Positions 11,207 through 24,119 of a stretch of 64,000 bases of DNA are shown in pieces (position 1 is the stretch's first letter; each line of letters begins with the position of its first letter). The notes below the pieces were generated by a model that did not search any database, was not told where the DNA came from, and saw only the letters and a program-made list of their open reading frames with translations. This stretch comes from Istiophorus platypterus (Eukaryota > Chordata > Actinopteri > Istiophoriformes > Istiophoridae). The position numbers and the translations under genes were made by a program. The stretch spans positions 10,154,001 to 10,218,000 of the forward strand of contig CM029115.1 of NCBI GenBank assembly GCA_016859345.1, given 5' to 3'.

Positions 11207-11916
11207 GGAATAAACTGCATCAGAGTGTCTTTGCCTTTCTCTTAAAACTTTTAAAATCATTCTCTCATTATTTGACTCTCCCCCAAATACATGCATATAA
11301 TTAGAGAAGTGACGTCAGAGTCAGCGCAGTCTTGCAGAACAGCGTCGAGAAAAACAAGTAGAGGAAGTTGAGTACTTTCAAAGTAAAGTAACTGAATTAA
11401 AAGGTTTAAATGTCAGCATCTCGAGAAGAAAGAAAGAAAGACTATGTTGTCGGGAATTTAATTCTTGGCGTGATAATTGTTTTACCTTATAGCTAAAAAA
11501 AAGCACAGTAAATGACAAATGGAAAGGGGGAAATGCAAATGAAGGTAAACAAAAACATATATATGCATTTTTTTCTGTTTTCTTCAGTTGTGTTTCTAGA
11601 TGAGAGACCTACTCTCTTCTCTCTTTTTTATCTGTAACGTTTGAAATGTCAGGTAAAGTAATGCTGGAGCTGAGCAAAACACCATAGTTCGTCTCTTTTT
11701 TAACTTTCTGGCTGAACTTGTCCGCCTCAAGTCTGAGACTAAACTCGGACGCGCACACTTTTGCGGCCAGTCACGCTTTTATTTTGACGGTTCTGAACGC
11801 ATGTGGGCATGTATTCTCTCCGGCTTGACGCATGGACAGATTTCTATGGCTCTGCTGCTAAAGTAGTAACTTAGGAGCCCAGTCTGAGGAAAGTGGAGGC
11901 CTGCGTTTTTACTTAG

Positions 11917-11922
11917 GTAAGC
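11917..11922 (+). other. Candidate splice donor of a non-coding first exon of the acyl-CoA synthetase
   Basis: The sequence acttag/gtaagc is a good donor match, placed in a CpG-bearing stretch upstream of the coding exons. The coding ATG exon needs an upstream exon because it starts at an acceptor. This is the best donor I noticed, but other choices are possible. Confidence 0.25.
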
Positions 11923-13856
11923 TGTGTTTGCTCTTTCTTTCTTTCTTTGCTCACTGGCTTCTGTTTTCAGTCTGTTCAGCACAACTGCGAAGGCTCTGGT
12001 TCCGATCTAAAAAAAAATAAGAAAAGTTTGATTGTAGCCCACTTAGTTTCCAGGCTGCCGATCTGAGGGGGTGTTGAAGTCTGAGGAGCACAGTGAAGGT
12101 GAATCAGCCTCTTAACGCACTGTTGCGTGGAGATGTCTTTGCCTTTACTCGGGCTTTCACTTCTGCTGACTTCCCATTGCACTGTTTGTAGAACCCCTTT
12201 ATTTTGCAGAGACCTTAAGTTTTATAGATATTTCTGCAGCTTTCTTTCAAGTACTTTACAAGAAGTAGGCGCACTCAGCGCCTGTGTAACTGTCAACTTA
12301 AGCACAGTGCTGATGAACTTTCTCCCTGATCCAACCACGGGCACAGTTATGCTTGGAGAGTGCTTCTGCCCCGAAATGTAGCTCTTCTGCACTTCTTTTT
12401 GTGAATGCACACTCCAGTGCATGTCCTCATCTTGTTCCAGCTCTGGTTTGTTTTTGTCTTGCCTAAGTCTTGTTTTTAATTGTCCAGGTATTTTTGGGGC
12501 GTGCGACGTGTTTGAGGTTGTCCACATGGCCGAATGCCAGTGTTTGAGAGCTACAGAGTTACAGAGTTACCGTATGGCAGCCGAGGCTTGTTTGCCCAGT
12601 GGCGCAGGGCAAGATGATCTGCCCTGGCACACAAAAACACTCGCTGATGCAAAAGTGAAGGGCGAGGTGTGGTGACAGGAAAGCTAAACATAGGATCATC
12701 AGCCTTTCGTGGTGATGTTCGAGCCCGGTGCTTCTTAGTCTCATGAAACTGAAAATTTTGGGGGGAAAAAAAAACCCCAAAATGCACAATTATTGCACCG
12801 TCTGTGAGAATCCCATTCGGTTTCAGGTGAGATTGAGACCATCGGAGACTCGTGACCAAATTGTACAAATTGAAGGGTTTTTTTTTTTTCCTTCTATGTG
12901 CAGGATGCGAAGTCCTTCTCATTTATTCTTCACCTCCTCCCTCCTCGACAAGAAAAACGTCATTGTTGACCGAGAGTGTCCGTGTTCTTCACGCTTCATT
13001 TGGGAATCGCAGCCGGAAAACACCCCCGAGTTTCATTCTTTCTGTCTTGCTGGTTCCCCCCCTGCTGCCCAGCCAGCCTCACGTGTCCCCCCCCCCACCC
13101 CCAACTCTCTCCTCATCTCCCCTTGATCAGACCATTCACTTATCTGGGCACATGGAAAGTGTGCAAAGTTTATTGCTGCTGCCGGGTACAAAACGCCATC
13201 GCCCCTCTCTCCCATAAACTCCCCCCTTCCTATCACCTCCTGTAGTTTTCTGGGTCGGGGGGGGGGGGGGTGCATTCCCCAGCACTGCTCCCATCAACAC
13301 AGAGGCCCTGTAAGCTACTGTACAGAGCTTCTTCTCATTCAGGGATTTTTTTTCTGTGTGAGATATTTGCTTTGCCGGAAAAATACTTCTTAATTTTTGC
13401 ACTACCAGTTGACAAAATCTATATTCTAAGTTTAATTTAACAGGAAGATGGCAAGAACTGCGCACTCTCAAATATAGAGCATTGGTAACGTCGGCCGTTG
13501 TGTCTGCCTGTGAAAAGACACTTGACTCTGTGTGCGTTTGTTAAAACAGCCTTGACAAGTCTTTCCATTTGACCAAAACGCCTTAAAGATAATTGAAAAC
13601 TTGAGTCTACCTGTCTGCCTGCCAGAGTATTAGATAGAGCAAGTTCACTTTCCCTCCACTTTTTAAGTCCCTTAACTGGCTCGTTTACTTTATTCATTTA
13701 TTAGACTTTACATGACAGTGTTATGGGTGTTGCCAAATATATTTTGACAACGGACGTTCTACTTCTTACTGTACCATAGATATGTCAAAAGTCTATGATG
13801 AAGGTACCTTTTTGCATTCATTAATGCAAAACCTCAACGCCACATCAACTCTTAAA

Positions 13857-13874
13857 TTATATATATATATATTT
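13857..13874. repeat. Short (TA)n tract
   Basis: TA dinucleotide run in the region upstream of the acyl-CoA synthetase. Confidence 0.8.
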
Positions 13875-15337
13875 AAGCCCTGTTTTTTGCATGTTAATGC
13901 ATCCAGAATTCAGCGCACAAATTATGTTTGACAGTTCAGATTCATTGGTTTTAGTGAAATCTGATTTCATGCCAGATCTCTCATAAGTTTTTTTTGCTTC
14001 CGTTTTTGCACTTTCCTCATCCTGTGTTGCTCTCTTGTTTTTTATAACACGCTATGGTACAGTTCTGAATATTTTCTGTGCTCTCAGCTCTGTCTCTACT
14101 TGTCAGCAGCAGTAAATATGCACAGACGTGTACACTGCCTTAGGCTATCTGTTACATGCCTGCCTTCCCCCTGTGAACCTGCATTCTGCTATTTAGTGGC
14201 ATTTACTGTGCAGGCACTGCAGTTTGTCCCTCTTGTTTCATGCCCCCTCACGAACACCTCTGTCATGTGTGTCCTACTATGCAGTCAGCCCCATTAATAT
14301 AAATTCAGATGCATACTGCCAGAATGTTCAGCCCCCCACCCCCACCCCCTCCACCCCAGCAGGGATTGGCACAGGCTGTGAAGGTGCATTGGTGCTTGTT
14401 TCACTTCAGTATACTTTCACATGTGTGTGCCATTTTCTTTTGTCTCATGTCTTCCAGGGAGTCAAAGCTTGGAGCACAATGGTCCCTGTCTAGGCCTTGA
14501 CAATAGCCATTATGAATGGGAGTGAGAGAGGAGGGAGCAGTGGAGAGAGACAGACAGGGGCTACAGGAGGCTCTCTTCACAGCAGACTGTCATTTTTTTT
14601 GGATGTGTGACATTTCATAAAGCCCTTTGCTTTCCATTTATTTACCCAGTGAAAGGACTCAAGGGGATCAACAACTGCTTTGATGTTCTGGGTGGTGTAT
14701 AGTGCTTCCTTGAGTAACTTTAATTCACATAAAGTGATGCTTAACGTAGCTTATAAATCCCCTGAAGACATATGTGGCACCGCTTTGCTCCTGCAGGGAA
14801 GGGAAGCAGCGCAGGATCGGCCCGGTTGAAGGGGAGGGAGGGGTATGATATCACTCTTTATCCCCTCTCCAATTGGGTAGTGGGGGAGAAAGTGGGTGAG
14901 AGGTTGAGGGGTGTTTTTCGGCGGGGGCGGGGGGGAGGGCGGTTGTAGGAAAGGACAGATTTATTCATTGAGGTGAATTCCTTGGTTTCTTTGGTAGGAG
15001 TGAATAGGACAGCGTAAGGGAGAAGTGTATTTTTACAGTTTGCACGTGAGCCAACACTGTTTGAGTTTGTTTGGAGGCTACACATCGTTCTTCTGCCTTT
15101 CCCCTCCCCGTTTTTCCCTCTTTCAATCAGTCCTGATATGAACAATTAAGTCTCTGGCAGGAAATCATGGGGGTGGACTTCCCCGGTCCTCCCCCTCCCC
15201 CCATCTCCCCACCAGCCCCTAGCTACTGTACGCGCCCCGAGTCTCTCGCTCCCCGTTGGATGAAAGAGTGGCACAACATGCCTGAGAGTAACCTCGGTGC
15301 CTGTTCCTGTTAAGCCAATCGTTGTTACTTCCTGGTG

Positions 15338-15376
15338 CCCCCCCCCCCCCCCCACACACACACACACACACACACA
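15338..15376. repeat. Compound C-run and (CA)n microsatellite
   Basis: About sixteen C residues run directly into about twelve CA units. Confidence 0.95.
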
Positions 15377-15979
15377 GCTCAGGCCTTTTCTTCTTCTTCT
15401 CTTCTTCTCTCAGTGTGTGCGGTGCCAAGCCTGTGACCCAGTGTGATTCAGTCTTTTAACCAGACTCATCAGACTGGTTTTTTACAGTTTCTGAATTGGA
15501 ATCATGTTTTTCATTACTTTTTGCTTTTCTGTTTTGTTGCCCTCTGTGTTAAAGGTAGTTTGTAGTATATATGCAGAGTTTAAATCACTCGAAACTTCCT
15601 TAGTGATTTTACTGATTCACTGGGAAAATTACCTTTTTTTTTTTTTTTTTTTTTTCTTACACAGTTTATTTTATACAATAGAAAATCCTGGAGTCATATA
15701 ATTATAATTGAATTACTTGTAGTGAAAATAAATCTATCCTCCCATTTAAACTGCTTTTATCTAGAGCTCCTCTGTTATTAGAGAAATCTAAATGTATTAT
15801 CTAAATAAACAGTACTTTTTTCCCATTCCTTATGTTGTTACTTAAATTTACATTATGTAATGTATCAGTTGTCTGAAATTAAGTATAGAAAAATTAAATA
15901 ATGAGTTAAAAAAAGGAGTCTTGGATTCTTCTAGTTGAGCTAAATTTAATCAAAATTTTTGAATCATCCAACAGCTGTA

Positions 15980-16500
15980 GAAATTTGTGACATACAATGG
16001 AAATTAAATAGTGTTTGAAAATTTTGTCTCAAATCTGTTGCAGTTGCTCCCAAAAATGTGTTGAACTCGCAGGTGTCTTTGCTTTCACCTTCTGTCCAGT
16101 TCATCCCAAACTGGCTCCGTGGGGTTTAAGTCTGCAGACCGTGCTGGTCATCCATCATGTGAGGCCACCGTCTTCCTCTTTTCTTCTAATGTTTGGTGTC
16201 ATTATCTTGCTGCAGGATGAACCCATGACCTAAAAGTCCGTCTTCCTCTGTTACTTGCCTTTTTCTCAACATTCTGACCGCAATATACAGAACTGCTGCC
16301 TGCAGTACAATATACTACGTAATAGTGCATCAGAGGGTGTAGTAACAGAGTTTGGTCCAAAGCTGCCTTTATACAGACAGAGGGTTTATATAATCAAAAA
16401 AAGTTGGGAAACCTGTAGGAATTGTTTGCATTAACTTTCAAGGCTTCATTTGCTTCAACTGCTGCAGGAAAATTGTAATTTAATCAGTGTCTTCATCCCT
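15980..16500 (-). mobile_element. Decayed Tc1/mariner-type transposon fragment
   Basis: Read on the minus strand, 16213-16020 carries the transposase pieces QQDNDTKH and, in a shifted frame, ADLNPTEPVWDELDRR. These are the hallmark catalytic-core motifs of Tc1-like DDE transposases (family pattern roughly QQDNDPKH and SxDLNPIExxWDELxRR). In-frame stops and frameshifts break the gene. The adjoining 16385-16490 segment resembles sequence I associate with fish Tc1 elements, so the remnant may extend that far, but its ends are not defined and I saw no terminal inverted repeats. It cannot encode an active enzyme. Confidence 0.85.
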
Positions 16501-16791
16501 GAAAAGAGGCCTCTTTTCTATAAATTTACCACTTACCTTTGTACAATTTAAACTTACTGGAAATTACTGTACCAAAACTATTTGAATTTCAATGAAACCT
16601 AGAAAGATTGGGGTGTTCAAGTCCTTATTGTTAAATATAAAAACCTTTAAACTTTGGACTGTTGGGTAGAGCATACTATTCTTGGACCTTTTCACAGACT
16701 AAACACTTAATAGATTAACTGAAAACAATCAAAGGATTAATAAGTAATGACAAAAATTCTGTTTTTTTTTTCCTGTCCTCTTCTCTCAGCT

Positions 16792-19700
16792 ATGCATTTC
16801 CAGGAGTGGTTACGGTCACTTCGCTCCAGCACAGGACTCAAAGGGTCTGAATCGGAAGACTTCTGGAGTCTTCTGCCATCTCTGCCTCTGTCCTCCTTCT
16901 CCCTGTCCTCCCTGTCTCTGTCGCCCTCCTCTCTGCTGGGTTTAGGAGCCCTGGCCTCCCTCACCGCGTACTGGCTGGTGACCCGTCCACGACCCATGCG
17001 TCCTCCCTGTGATCTGCAAGCCCAGTCCGTGGCTGTAAACGTGAGTGGATCACAGTCACTGTTGGCGTCTAGACTTGTGCGAATGAAATACGTCATTACC
17101 AACGGAATGTTTTGAGGTGTTGATAGTGGTGTTTGTCCTAGGGAGATCCTAGCTGCAGGCGATCGGCTCTTCTCAAAGACGACTCACTGCTAGAGTTTTA
17201 CTACGATGACACCAGGACGGCCTACGACATGTTCCAGAGAGGCCTGAAAATCTCAGGTGATGACAGTTGACACTTTTTATTTTACTTTACCCAAAAGTTT
17301 GTTGTTTAATCAAAGCTGACATTTCGTAGGATTTCAACCAACAGTTATTGCAAGATCAAATGGACAAGATGAGTATCTCTGAAACCAAAAGTAATTCAAT
17401 GATAAATCTTCAAAGTGACACTTGTATATTTAGCAGTCAAATATATGTTAATGACACTGAAGTGCACTTAAGACTGATTAGATAACCTCATTTATTAACA
17501 TGAGAACTGTGGTCTGATAGTTGTGATTTTTCATCACAGTCTAGTTCTACTGGAACAAGTCTCTGGTTTAAAAAAAAAAAAAAAGATATCACAAACACCA
17601 TAATTTACATCTTTCACGTTTGAACCGGTGGGACAATGCTGTTTTGTGTCATTCAGGAGATGGCCCGTGCCTCGGCTCCAGGAAGCCGGGTCAGCCCTAC
17701 GAGTGGATCTCCTACACTGAGGTCTGACATATTTTAGCAGTTTGACCCCCCCCCCCCAATCCTCATAGCTCTTCGTTGTAACCTCCCATCGATGCTGTTA
17801 CTTGACTCTGTCCTCGACCCTTCAGGTGGCTGAGCTGGCGCAGGTGCTGGGCTCCGGGCTGTTGGCTAAAGGCTGCCAGCCGAACCCGCAGCAGTTTGTT
17901 GGGATATTTGCACAAAACAGACCAGAGGTATGAACTCATAAGTGTTTTGTGGGGTGAAATTTGTCCCCGACATAGGTTGGATACCTGTGAGCTTTAGAAT
18001 GGATTAGATTGCCTCTATAGTTCAAAAACATATCTTACGCCTTTTCCATAGTGGTATGTGCGGAGCCCAGGATCCCATTTTTTCCATGAGTTTTTCAAAT
18101 TTAAAATCTGATTTATTTATTTTTTCCGTGTCCACCCTGTCCACCCTGGAAGTGTGATTGCCTTTATTCATATTGAGAGCAAAGTACTGGTGGTGAATAT
18201 GGGTCTCTAAGGCAGCTAATATTTGAAGAAGTCAGCTCGCAAACTCCCGAAGGCCATTTCTCTCATTCCTGTATAGACTGAAAGTGAAACATTTTTTCTG
18301 CTCCTTGAGATCAATCTACACACCAGGTAGTGTTTTAAATTTCAAATATGGTTTTGTACATGCAAAATGCATGTGATGTGGATCCTAATGCACAAGCCTC
18401 TAGTTGATAGATAGCTGATTCAAGTACACAGCAACCAGCGAAGACTGGAGATGAGTCTAAAGATGCTGCTCTGTCTCCCTCTGCTGGTCACAGTGGATTA
18501 TCTCAGAGCTGGCCTGCTACACTTACTCCATGGCGGTGGTGCCTCTGTATGACACACTGGGGCTGGAGGCCATGGTACACATACTCAACCTGGGTGAGAA
18601 AACCTTCCTGGTGCAATTAAAGAAAAAAAAACACACAATTGATGAGATTTTACTACTGTTTAGTTTGCCACAAAATATAAACCTTGCCATTTCTGGTTTG
18701 CCTGCTAGCCTCCTATGTCAAATCGAATTTCCGCTATGCAAGAAATTTGTGCTGAATACACAGTGAATCTAAGAGACAATAGGAAATAATTACATGTGAG
18801 TATGTGTAAAAACAAATGTCCTGCTTTTATAATCCTGGTTAATTAAAAGTACATAAATATTATGAGTAAAATATACTTAAAGAGTAAAATATAAATGTGG
18901 TCCTGCAAAAAAATAATGTCTGATGGATGCTTTTTTGTAAGCAGATAAAACCCAAGCAGTTTATTAACCAATGGTTCAATCTTTAATAATATGTTGTAAG
19001 TTATACACTCGTTATGTTTTTAATGTAAAATCTGAACCTGCAAAGTCGCAGGTAACTATAGCAGATCAAATGCGCAGTATCTCTGTAGAAATCAAATCGA
19101 TGCAATGTAATGAAAATGTAAGTAGGATTCCTGAGGAAAGGTACTTACTTTTCATAATTATTAGCTTTATTTGTATATAGTAGATAGATAGTACGTATTG
19201 TAGTACTGTAGAAACTATCCTAATTTTTTGTTATCTATGCATCAGTTCTTGTACTTCTGCTGCTGTGCCACTTGAATTTTCCTGCATGGGATCAGTTAAG
19301 TTTATCCCGTCTCTGTGTCGTGGCGCTTTCGTAGCGGAGATCTCTCTGGTGATCTGTGACCGCGAGGAGAAGGCAGCGGCTCTGTTGGAGAACAAGGAGA
19401 AAGGCGTGACTCCGAAGCTGTCCTGCCTGGTTATCTTCAACAATTTCAGTGAAGCCTTCGTGGAGAGGGCAAAGACCTGCGAGGTGGAGGTTTTGAAACT
19501 GGAGCAGCTCATGGTGAGCAGGCTGGAAGCACTAAATCCCTATAATGCACAGTCATTTCAAATTTCCCCCTTTAATCAATGCTGATGTGCAAATTGATAT
19601 GAATAACTCCTCTTTGTCCACATCTTAGGAGCTGGGAAGGCAGAACCTCAAAGATCCTGTGGTGAGTTTATGGTCTCTCAGCTGCTGTATCACCGCATCA

Positions 19701-22700
19701 AACTGGTTCCAGTAAATACCTGATCCCCCTCTAAATGCTAGGTTTACAGTTTTATCGTTGCTCCTGTCCCATAAGATATCATTAACACTCACTTGTAAAC
19801 AGGGCTTAAATTAAGAGTGGAGGAAGCCCGTTGTCATATTCTCATATTTTATTGCTGCCTGCTGTAGCCGCCCCAGCCCCAGGATCTGGCCGTGGTTTGC
19901 TTCACCAGTGGAACCACAGGTATCGTCTGATCTCTCAAGTCTCTCCGTAATTATCCTTCACTCACATCATTAGAGAAGTGTCCTTCAGTGCCCACTATCA
20001 ACCTCTCTTTATGGCACCGCTGTAGTTTCCTTTGCTGTGCAGAGCACTGCAATAATGTCTTGTTTATTTATCCAGGGAAACCCAAGGGAGCCATGATCAC
20101 CCACGGCAACATCGCCTCCAACACTTCCTCTGTCATTAAGATCCTGGAGGTCTGTCTACATTTCCACCTCCTTGTCTAATTGAGAACAGCCTCACAGCTT
20201 CCATCACTTCCCATCTGCTTGTGCTTCTGTATCTCAAAGCTATACCCTCTCCCTGCTGTGTCTAATGGTATGATTAATTGGGTGTTTGATTGCCCCTGTC
20301 ACTATGAGGTACTTTAACTAATTGCCCCGGAATAAAGCTTCAGCTATCTAACTGCAGTCGAAAAAGCCATACGGGCACGTATGATTGCCTGCGAGGCTTC
20401 ACCGTATGCTGCTGCTTGAACTTTTATCTCTCCCTGGTGCTTTGCTCATTTTATTTCTTGTTTTCTCTCAGGGTTCGTTTGTGATCCAGCAAGAGGATGT
20501 GTCGATCTCATACCTGCCGCTTGCCCACATGTTTGAGAGGATGATTCAGGTAGTTGATCCGCGTCTCAGATGTTTTTTTTTTTTTTCTTCTTCTTGTGTG
20601 TAAACCCTAAATTACATCTTTTCCTGTCATAGGTCTCTATGTTCTGCCATGGGGCCAGAGTAGGGTTCTACCAAGGGGACATTTCTCTTCTGATGGATGA
20701 TATTAAAACTCTCAAACCTACCTTCTTTCCCGTTGTTCCTCGGTTACTCAACCGCATCTATGACAAGGTCAGCACATACATCCACATCAGTTATGTTTGA
20801 AACCTTGTTTTATATTAATGTCCGTATTCTGATTTCCGTAAAGATTCTGGGTTCCGTGACCTCTCCATTGCGACGAGCTTTGCTTCACTACGCTGTGAGG
20901 AGAAAGCAGGCAGAGCTCAGCAGCGGGGTTGTACGTAACAACAGCCTGTGGGACAAACTGGTTTTTAACAGGATTCAGGTTAGTTTTTGAACCCTCAGTT
21001 TTAATGCTGCCTTGCTCGTGTTTTCCCATCCTGTGAAAGCTATAGAACTATATTTCTCATTTCTTTGCAATGCTATACATTCATATATAGGTTGCTCAAA
21101 CATATGTTCGGCTTCCTTGTAAAGACCTAAAGGGAAAGAGGCCTCTCCAGAAATCTGACTCTTTTTTTTTTTTTTTTTAATTACACATTGGTTTTCAGTC
21201 TTAAATTGAATGATTTTCTGTTAATCTAGGACTTTATATTTGTCACTATTTATATTTTGTAATAGTTAACAGTGGTATCAGAATCCCTACTAACAGTCAA
21301 CAAATTTGTAACCAAACTTTACAAGAGAAGCACAGCTAATCTAACAATGAGTGCCAAAATCACCCAGAGCATATTGATCCTGTGGGAGTATATTGGAGAA
21401 GTGGAAGATTCTGGCTTGGTATGGTCAGTGCAGATGGGAAATATGACCAAGGTTGGAAGTGCTTAAAAGTGAAACCCAATATGATTGTATTTAACGCCAT
21501 TTTACACAAGTACTGCTTGCACTGCCTCTGTTTCAGGCCAGTTTAGGAGGTAATCTACGGTTTGCCCTGACTGCTTCAGCACCCATCTCCCCCACAGTGC
21601 TGTCCTTCCTCAGAGCCACTCTGGGCTGTCTGATATTTGAGGGTTATGGTCAGACGGAGTGCACTGCAGGCTGCACTTTCTCGATGCCGGGAGACTGGAG
21701 TGCAGGTAAGAAACCATCTTGACTGTTTTCTCTCAGCTGCTTGTGCTGCTTTTTTACCCATGCTGGTTACTTGTGTCCTCAGCAGGTATGTTTGTGTGTC
21801 TGTCAGGTCATGTTGGGGCTCCTTTACCCTGTGCCATGGTGAAGCTGGTTGACATCCCTGACATGAACTACTATACTAAGAACGGAGAGGGAGAGGTGAT
21901 ACTAAAAACGCAATCATACTAGACATATTACCAGACAGTTTGCTGCCTGCTGACACTTCTCATGGCTTTAATCCTGCATTAGATCTGCATCCGTGGACCC
22001 AGTGTGTTCAGAGGCTACCTGAGGGACCCAGAGAGGACGGCCGAGGCCTTGGACAGCGATGGCTGGCTGCACAGTGGGGATGTGGGCCAGTGGCTTCCTG
22101 TAATATGAGACACACTCATCAGCCCATGGGTGACGCATATATAAACATCTAATTACTTGTGAGTGAGCAAATATGTGTGTTTACATTTCTCTTCCACCAG
22201 AATGGGACACTACGCATCATTGACAGAAAGAAGCACATCTTCAAGCTGTCACAAGGGGAGTACATTGCTCCGGAGAAGATAGAAAATGTCTACATGCGTT
22301 GCGTTCCTGTGCTGCAGGTGTTTGTGTATGGAGATAGTTTACAGGTACCATGCTGATACAATAGGATTCCTTCTCAGTTGATCTGTATAAAAAAATTGCC
22401 GAGGTACCAGTTAAATGTTTTTGATTTTTCCTCTTGTATTTCATGTTACCAGTCTTATCTCATAGGCATAGTTGTGCCTGACCTCGAGGTGTTTGTTGAC
22501 TGGGCTAAGGAGCGGGGATTCGTGGGTTCCTTTGAAGAGCTTTGCCAGAATCCTGTATGTCAAAACTCAAAATTTTGAAACTTCTCTTCAATATCACTTT
22601 ACATTATAGTATGGGTTTTTAAAAAAACAAAAAACAAAAAACAAACCAACTACCTCCTGTCTACCTACAGGATGTAAAGAATGCAGTATTGGAGGACATG

Positions 22701-22981
22701 AAAGCTGTGGGGAAGGAAGCAGGGCTGAAATCCTTCGAGCAAGTGAGCGGCTCCTGCTGATGGTTAAATTTTTACAAGCTACAAACCTTCCAGTACAGAC
22801 TGTTGTTGTAGTTTTGTGTCATGTATTTTCCTCCTCTCAGGTGAAAGACCTTCACTTGCATCCGGAGATGTTCAGCGTCGCCAACGGCCTTCTCACGCCC
22901 ACCCTGAAAAGCAGACGTGCAGACATCCGCAGGGTCTTCCAGGAACAGATATCAAGCATGTACAGCAAAACAGCCATTTAA
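16792..22981 (+). CDS. acsl5: Long-chain fatty acid CoA ligase, ACSL5-like, complete, 19 coding exons
   Basis: Exons: 16792-17040, 17142-17256, 17657-17721, 17826-17927, 18494-18593, 19335-19513, 19629-19661, 19868-19919, 20076-20149, 20472-20549, 20633-20767, 20844-20978, 21537-21705, 21807-21895, 21983-22099, 22201-22344, 22453-22554, 22671-22742, 22841-22981. Phases close to 716 aa (human ACSL1/5/6 are about 680-700). The enzyme activates long-chain fatty acids with ATP and CoA at ER, mitochondrial or peroxisomal membranes. A hydrophobic stretch near residues 45-65 fits the N-terminal anchor. Family motifs seen are FTSGTTGKPKGAMITH (ATP/AMP loop), ISYLPLAHMFER, YGQTECTAG, SDGWLHSGDVGQWLP and DRKKHIFKLSQGEYIAPEKI. 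Choices typical of ACSL5 (ISELACYTYSM, GAMITH, IKTLKPT, LLNRIYDK, PVLQ) favour ACSL5 over ACSL1/6, although the N-terminus looks more ACSL1/6-like. Oddity: the usual VTGAAP reads LTASAP at 450-455. Confidence 0.93.
17041..22840 (+). other. Introns of the acyl-CoA synthetase gene
   Basis: Eighteen introns, mostly 80-400 bp. The longest are introns 4 (17928-18493), 5 (18594-19334) and 12 (20979-21536), which are AT-rich and hold no gene I recognise. Poly-T/poly-A runs occur near 17570, 20575 and 21162. Confidence 0.8.
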
Positions 22982-23680
22982 AAGAATCTGCTCAGTAATT
23001 TGCACACAATACCAGAGGGTCACTGCTGTCCAATAAGGGGAAAAAATGGGAGAGGGACTGAGGAGGGAGGTAAAAAAAAAAAAATTAAAATCTCAAACAT
23101 CCAGCACTGCCTCCTCTAAAATATACAATTGGATATATTTTGTAATATTGGTATTTTGCTTGAAAGAAGTTTTAATTCATGATCATCTCTTGCACATAAA
23201 GTATATGTAATGTATTAACTCCTCACATGAAAAATAACACAGAATGGGACCAAACCACTTTTATTTTATTTTTTTTTCCAGTCTCACTGTTTTCCTTGTC
23301 ATTAATTCAGTGATTCAATGGGAGATTTTACTGTTATGTAAATTATTGTGTAGTTATAGAGAGAAGAATCACATAAGTTTTTTTTAGGAAGCAACCTGCA
23401 GAGATAGCAAGTTAGTTATATTAAGCTTCCCTATTCTTTTCCCAAGCAAGGATTTTTAAAGGGATACTGTACTTGTGAGGCTGATACAACTTGCATTAAT
23501 TGTAGGTTTGTGTTTTAAGGTTGACGGGTCACCATGATGTATCATGAACATCCTTGATCTTAGTCGTCTTGCATTTTTCTATTTGGTTCTGAAAGATTTC
23601 ATAAACCAGCAGGAGCATGTAATCCTTCACCTGAAGTTAAAACATTACAATTAATGAGGCTTTCAACCAGCAATGATTTG

Positions 23681-23683
<3 letters not shown>

Positions 23684-23709
<26 letters not shown>
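23684..23709. repeat. Poly-A run
   Basis: Uninterrupted run of 26 A residues. Confidence 0.95.
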
Positions 23710-23711
<2 letters not shown>

Positions 23712-23790
23712 TGTACTGTATATACTGCTTATATTGAGATTTGCCAACAGGACACTACTGACTAATTCCAGTAAAGCAAAGCTGAACCGA

Positions 23791-23796
23791 AATAAA
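23791..23796 (+). terminator. Candidate polyadenylation signal of the acyl-CoA synthetase
   Basis: AATAAA about 810 bp after the stop codon. Motif match only. Confidence 0.3.
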
Positions 23797-24004
23797 GATT
23801 AGTACCTGATGACTGTCTTTTATAATTACAATACAGCATGTTTGACAGCCTGCAGGGCACTTGAACACTCAGAATCTCACTACTCCTCCCCTCACTCGGA
23901 GATATATGCAGTGGAAATACTAACTTAAATTAATCAAGGCAACAATATAATGGTAACAGGTTAAAAATCCAGATTGTAGATATGGTTGCTGTTCTCACAC
24001 TTAA

Positions 24005-24010
24005 TTTATT
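24005..24010 (-). terminator. Candidate polyadenylation signal of bin3
   Basis: AATAAA on the minus strand about 1.47 kb past the bin3 stop. Other matches exist (for example near 23263), so the choice is uncertain. If either is used, the two convergent 3' UTRs would nearly meet or overlap. Confidence 0.3.
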
Positions 24011-24088
24011 TCATGATTGGTTATACATTGAGATGACAGCTGAAAACATTGACTTTTAACAGATTGAGCCATTAATACATTAAAAACC

Positions 24089-24089
<1 letters not shown>

Positions 24090-24115
<26 letters not shown>
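24090..24115. repeat. Poly-A run
   Basis: Uninterrupted run of 26 A residues. Confidence 0.95.

Positions 24116-24119
<4 letters not shown>

Larger units (their letters stand above)
10915..16789. other. Region between the PKG-like gene and the first coding exon of the acyl-CoA synthetase
   Basis: The left end is the 3' UTR of the PKG-like gene. From about 11.7 kb the sequence probably belongs to the 5' UTR and first intron of the acyl-CoA synthetase, because its ATG exon begins at a splice acceptor (ctctcag ending at 16789). A candidate donor, acttag followed by gtaagc, lies at 11916/11917. The rest holds a C-run plus CA repeat (15338-15376), G-rich segments near 13257-13270 and 14921-14940, a poly-T near 15634, and a Tc1 remnant. 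Many short open frames occur, none with family resemblance. Confidence 0.6.

Noticed and set aside
12127..13697. Cluster of 80-130 codon frames on both strands
   Set aside because: No family resemblance and low-complexity proline or lysine runs from homopolymers. The region is most likely 5' intron of the acyl-CoA synthetase.
16737..17102. 121-codon minus-strand frame, arginine/glutamate/aspartate-rich
   Set aside because: Exact antisense shadow of the first coding exon of the acyl-CoA synthetase.
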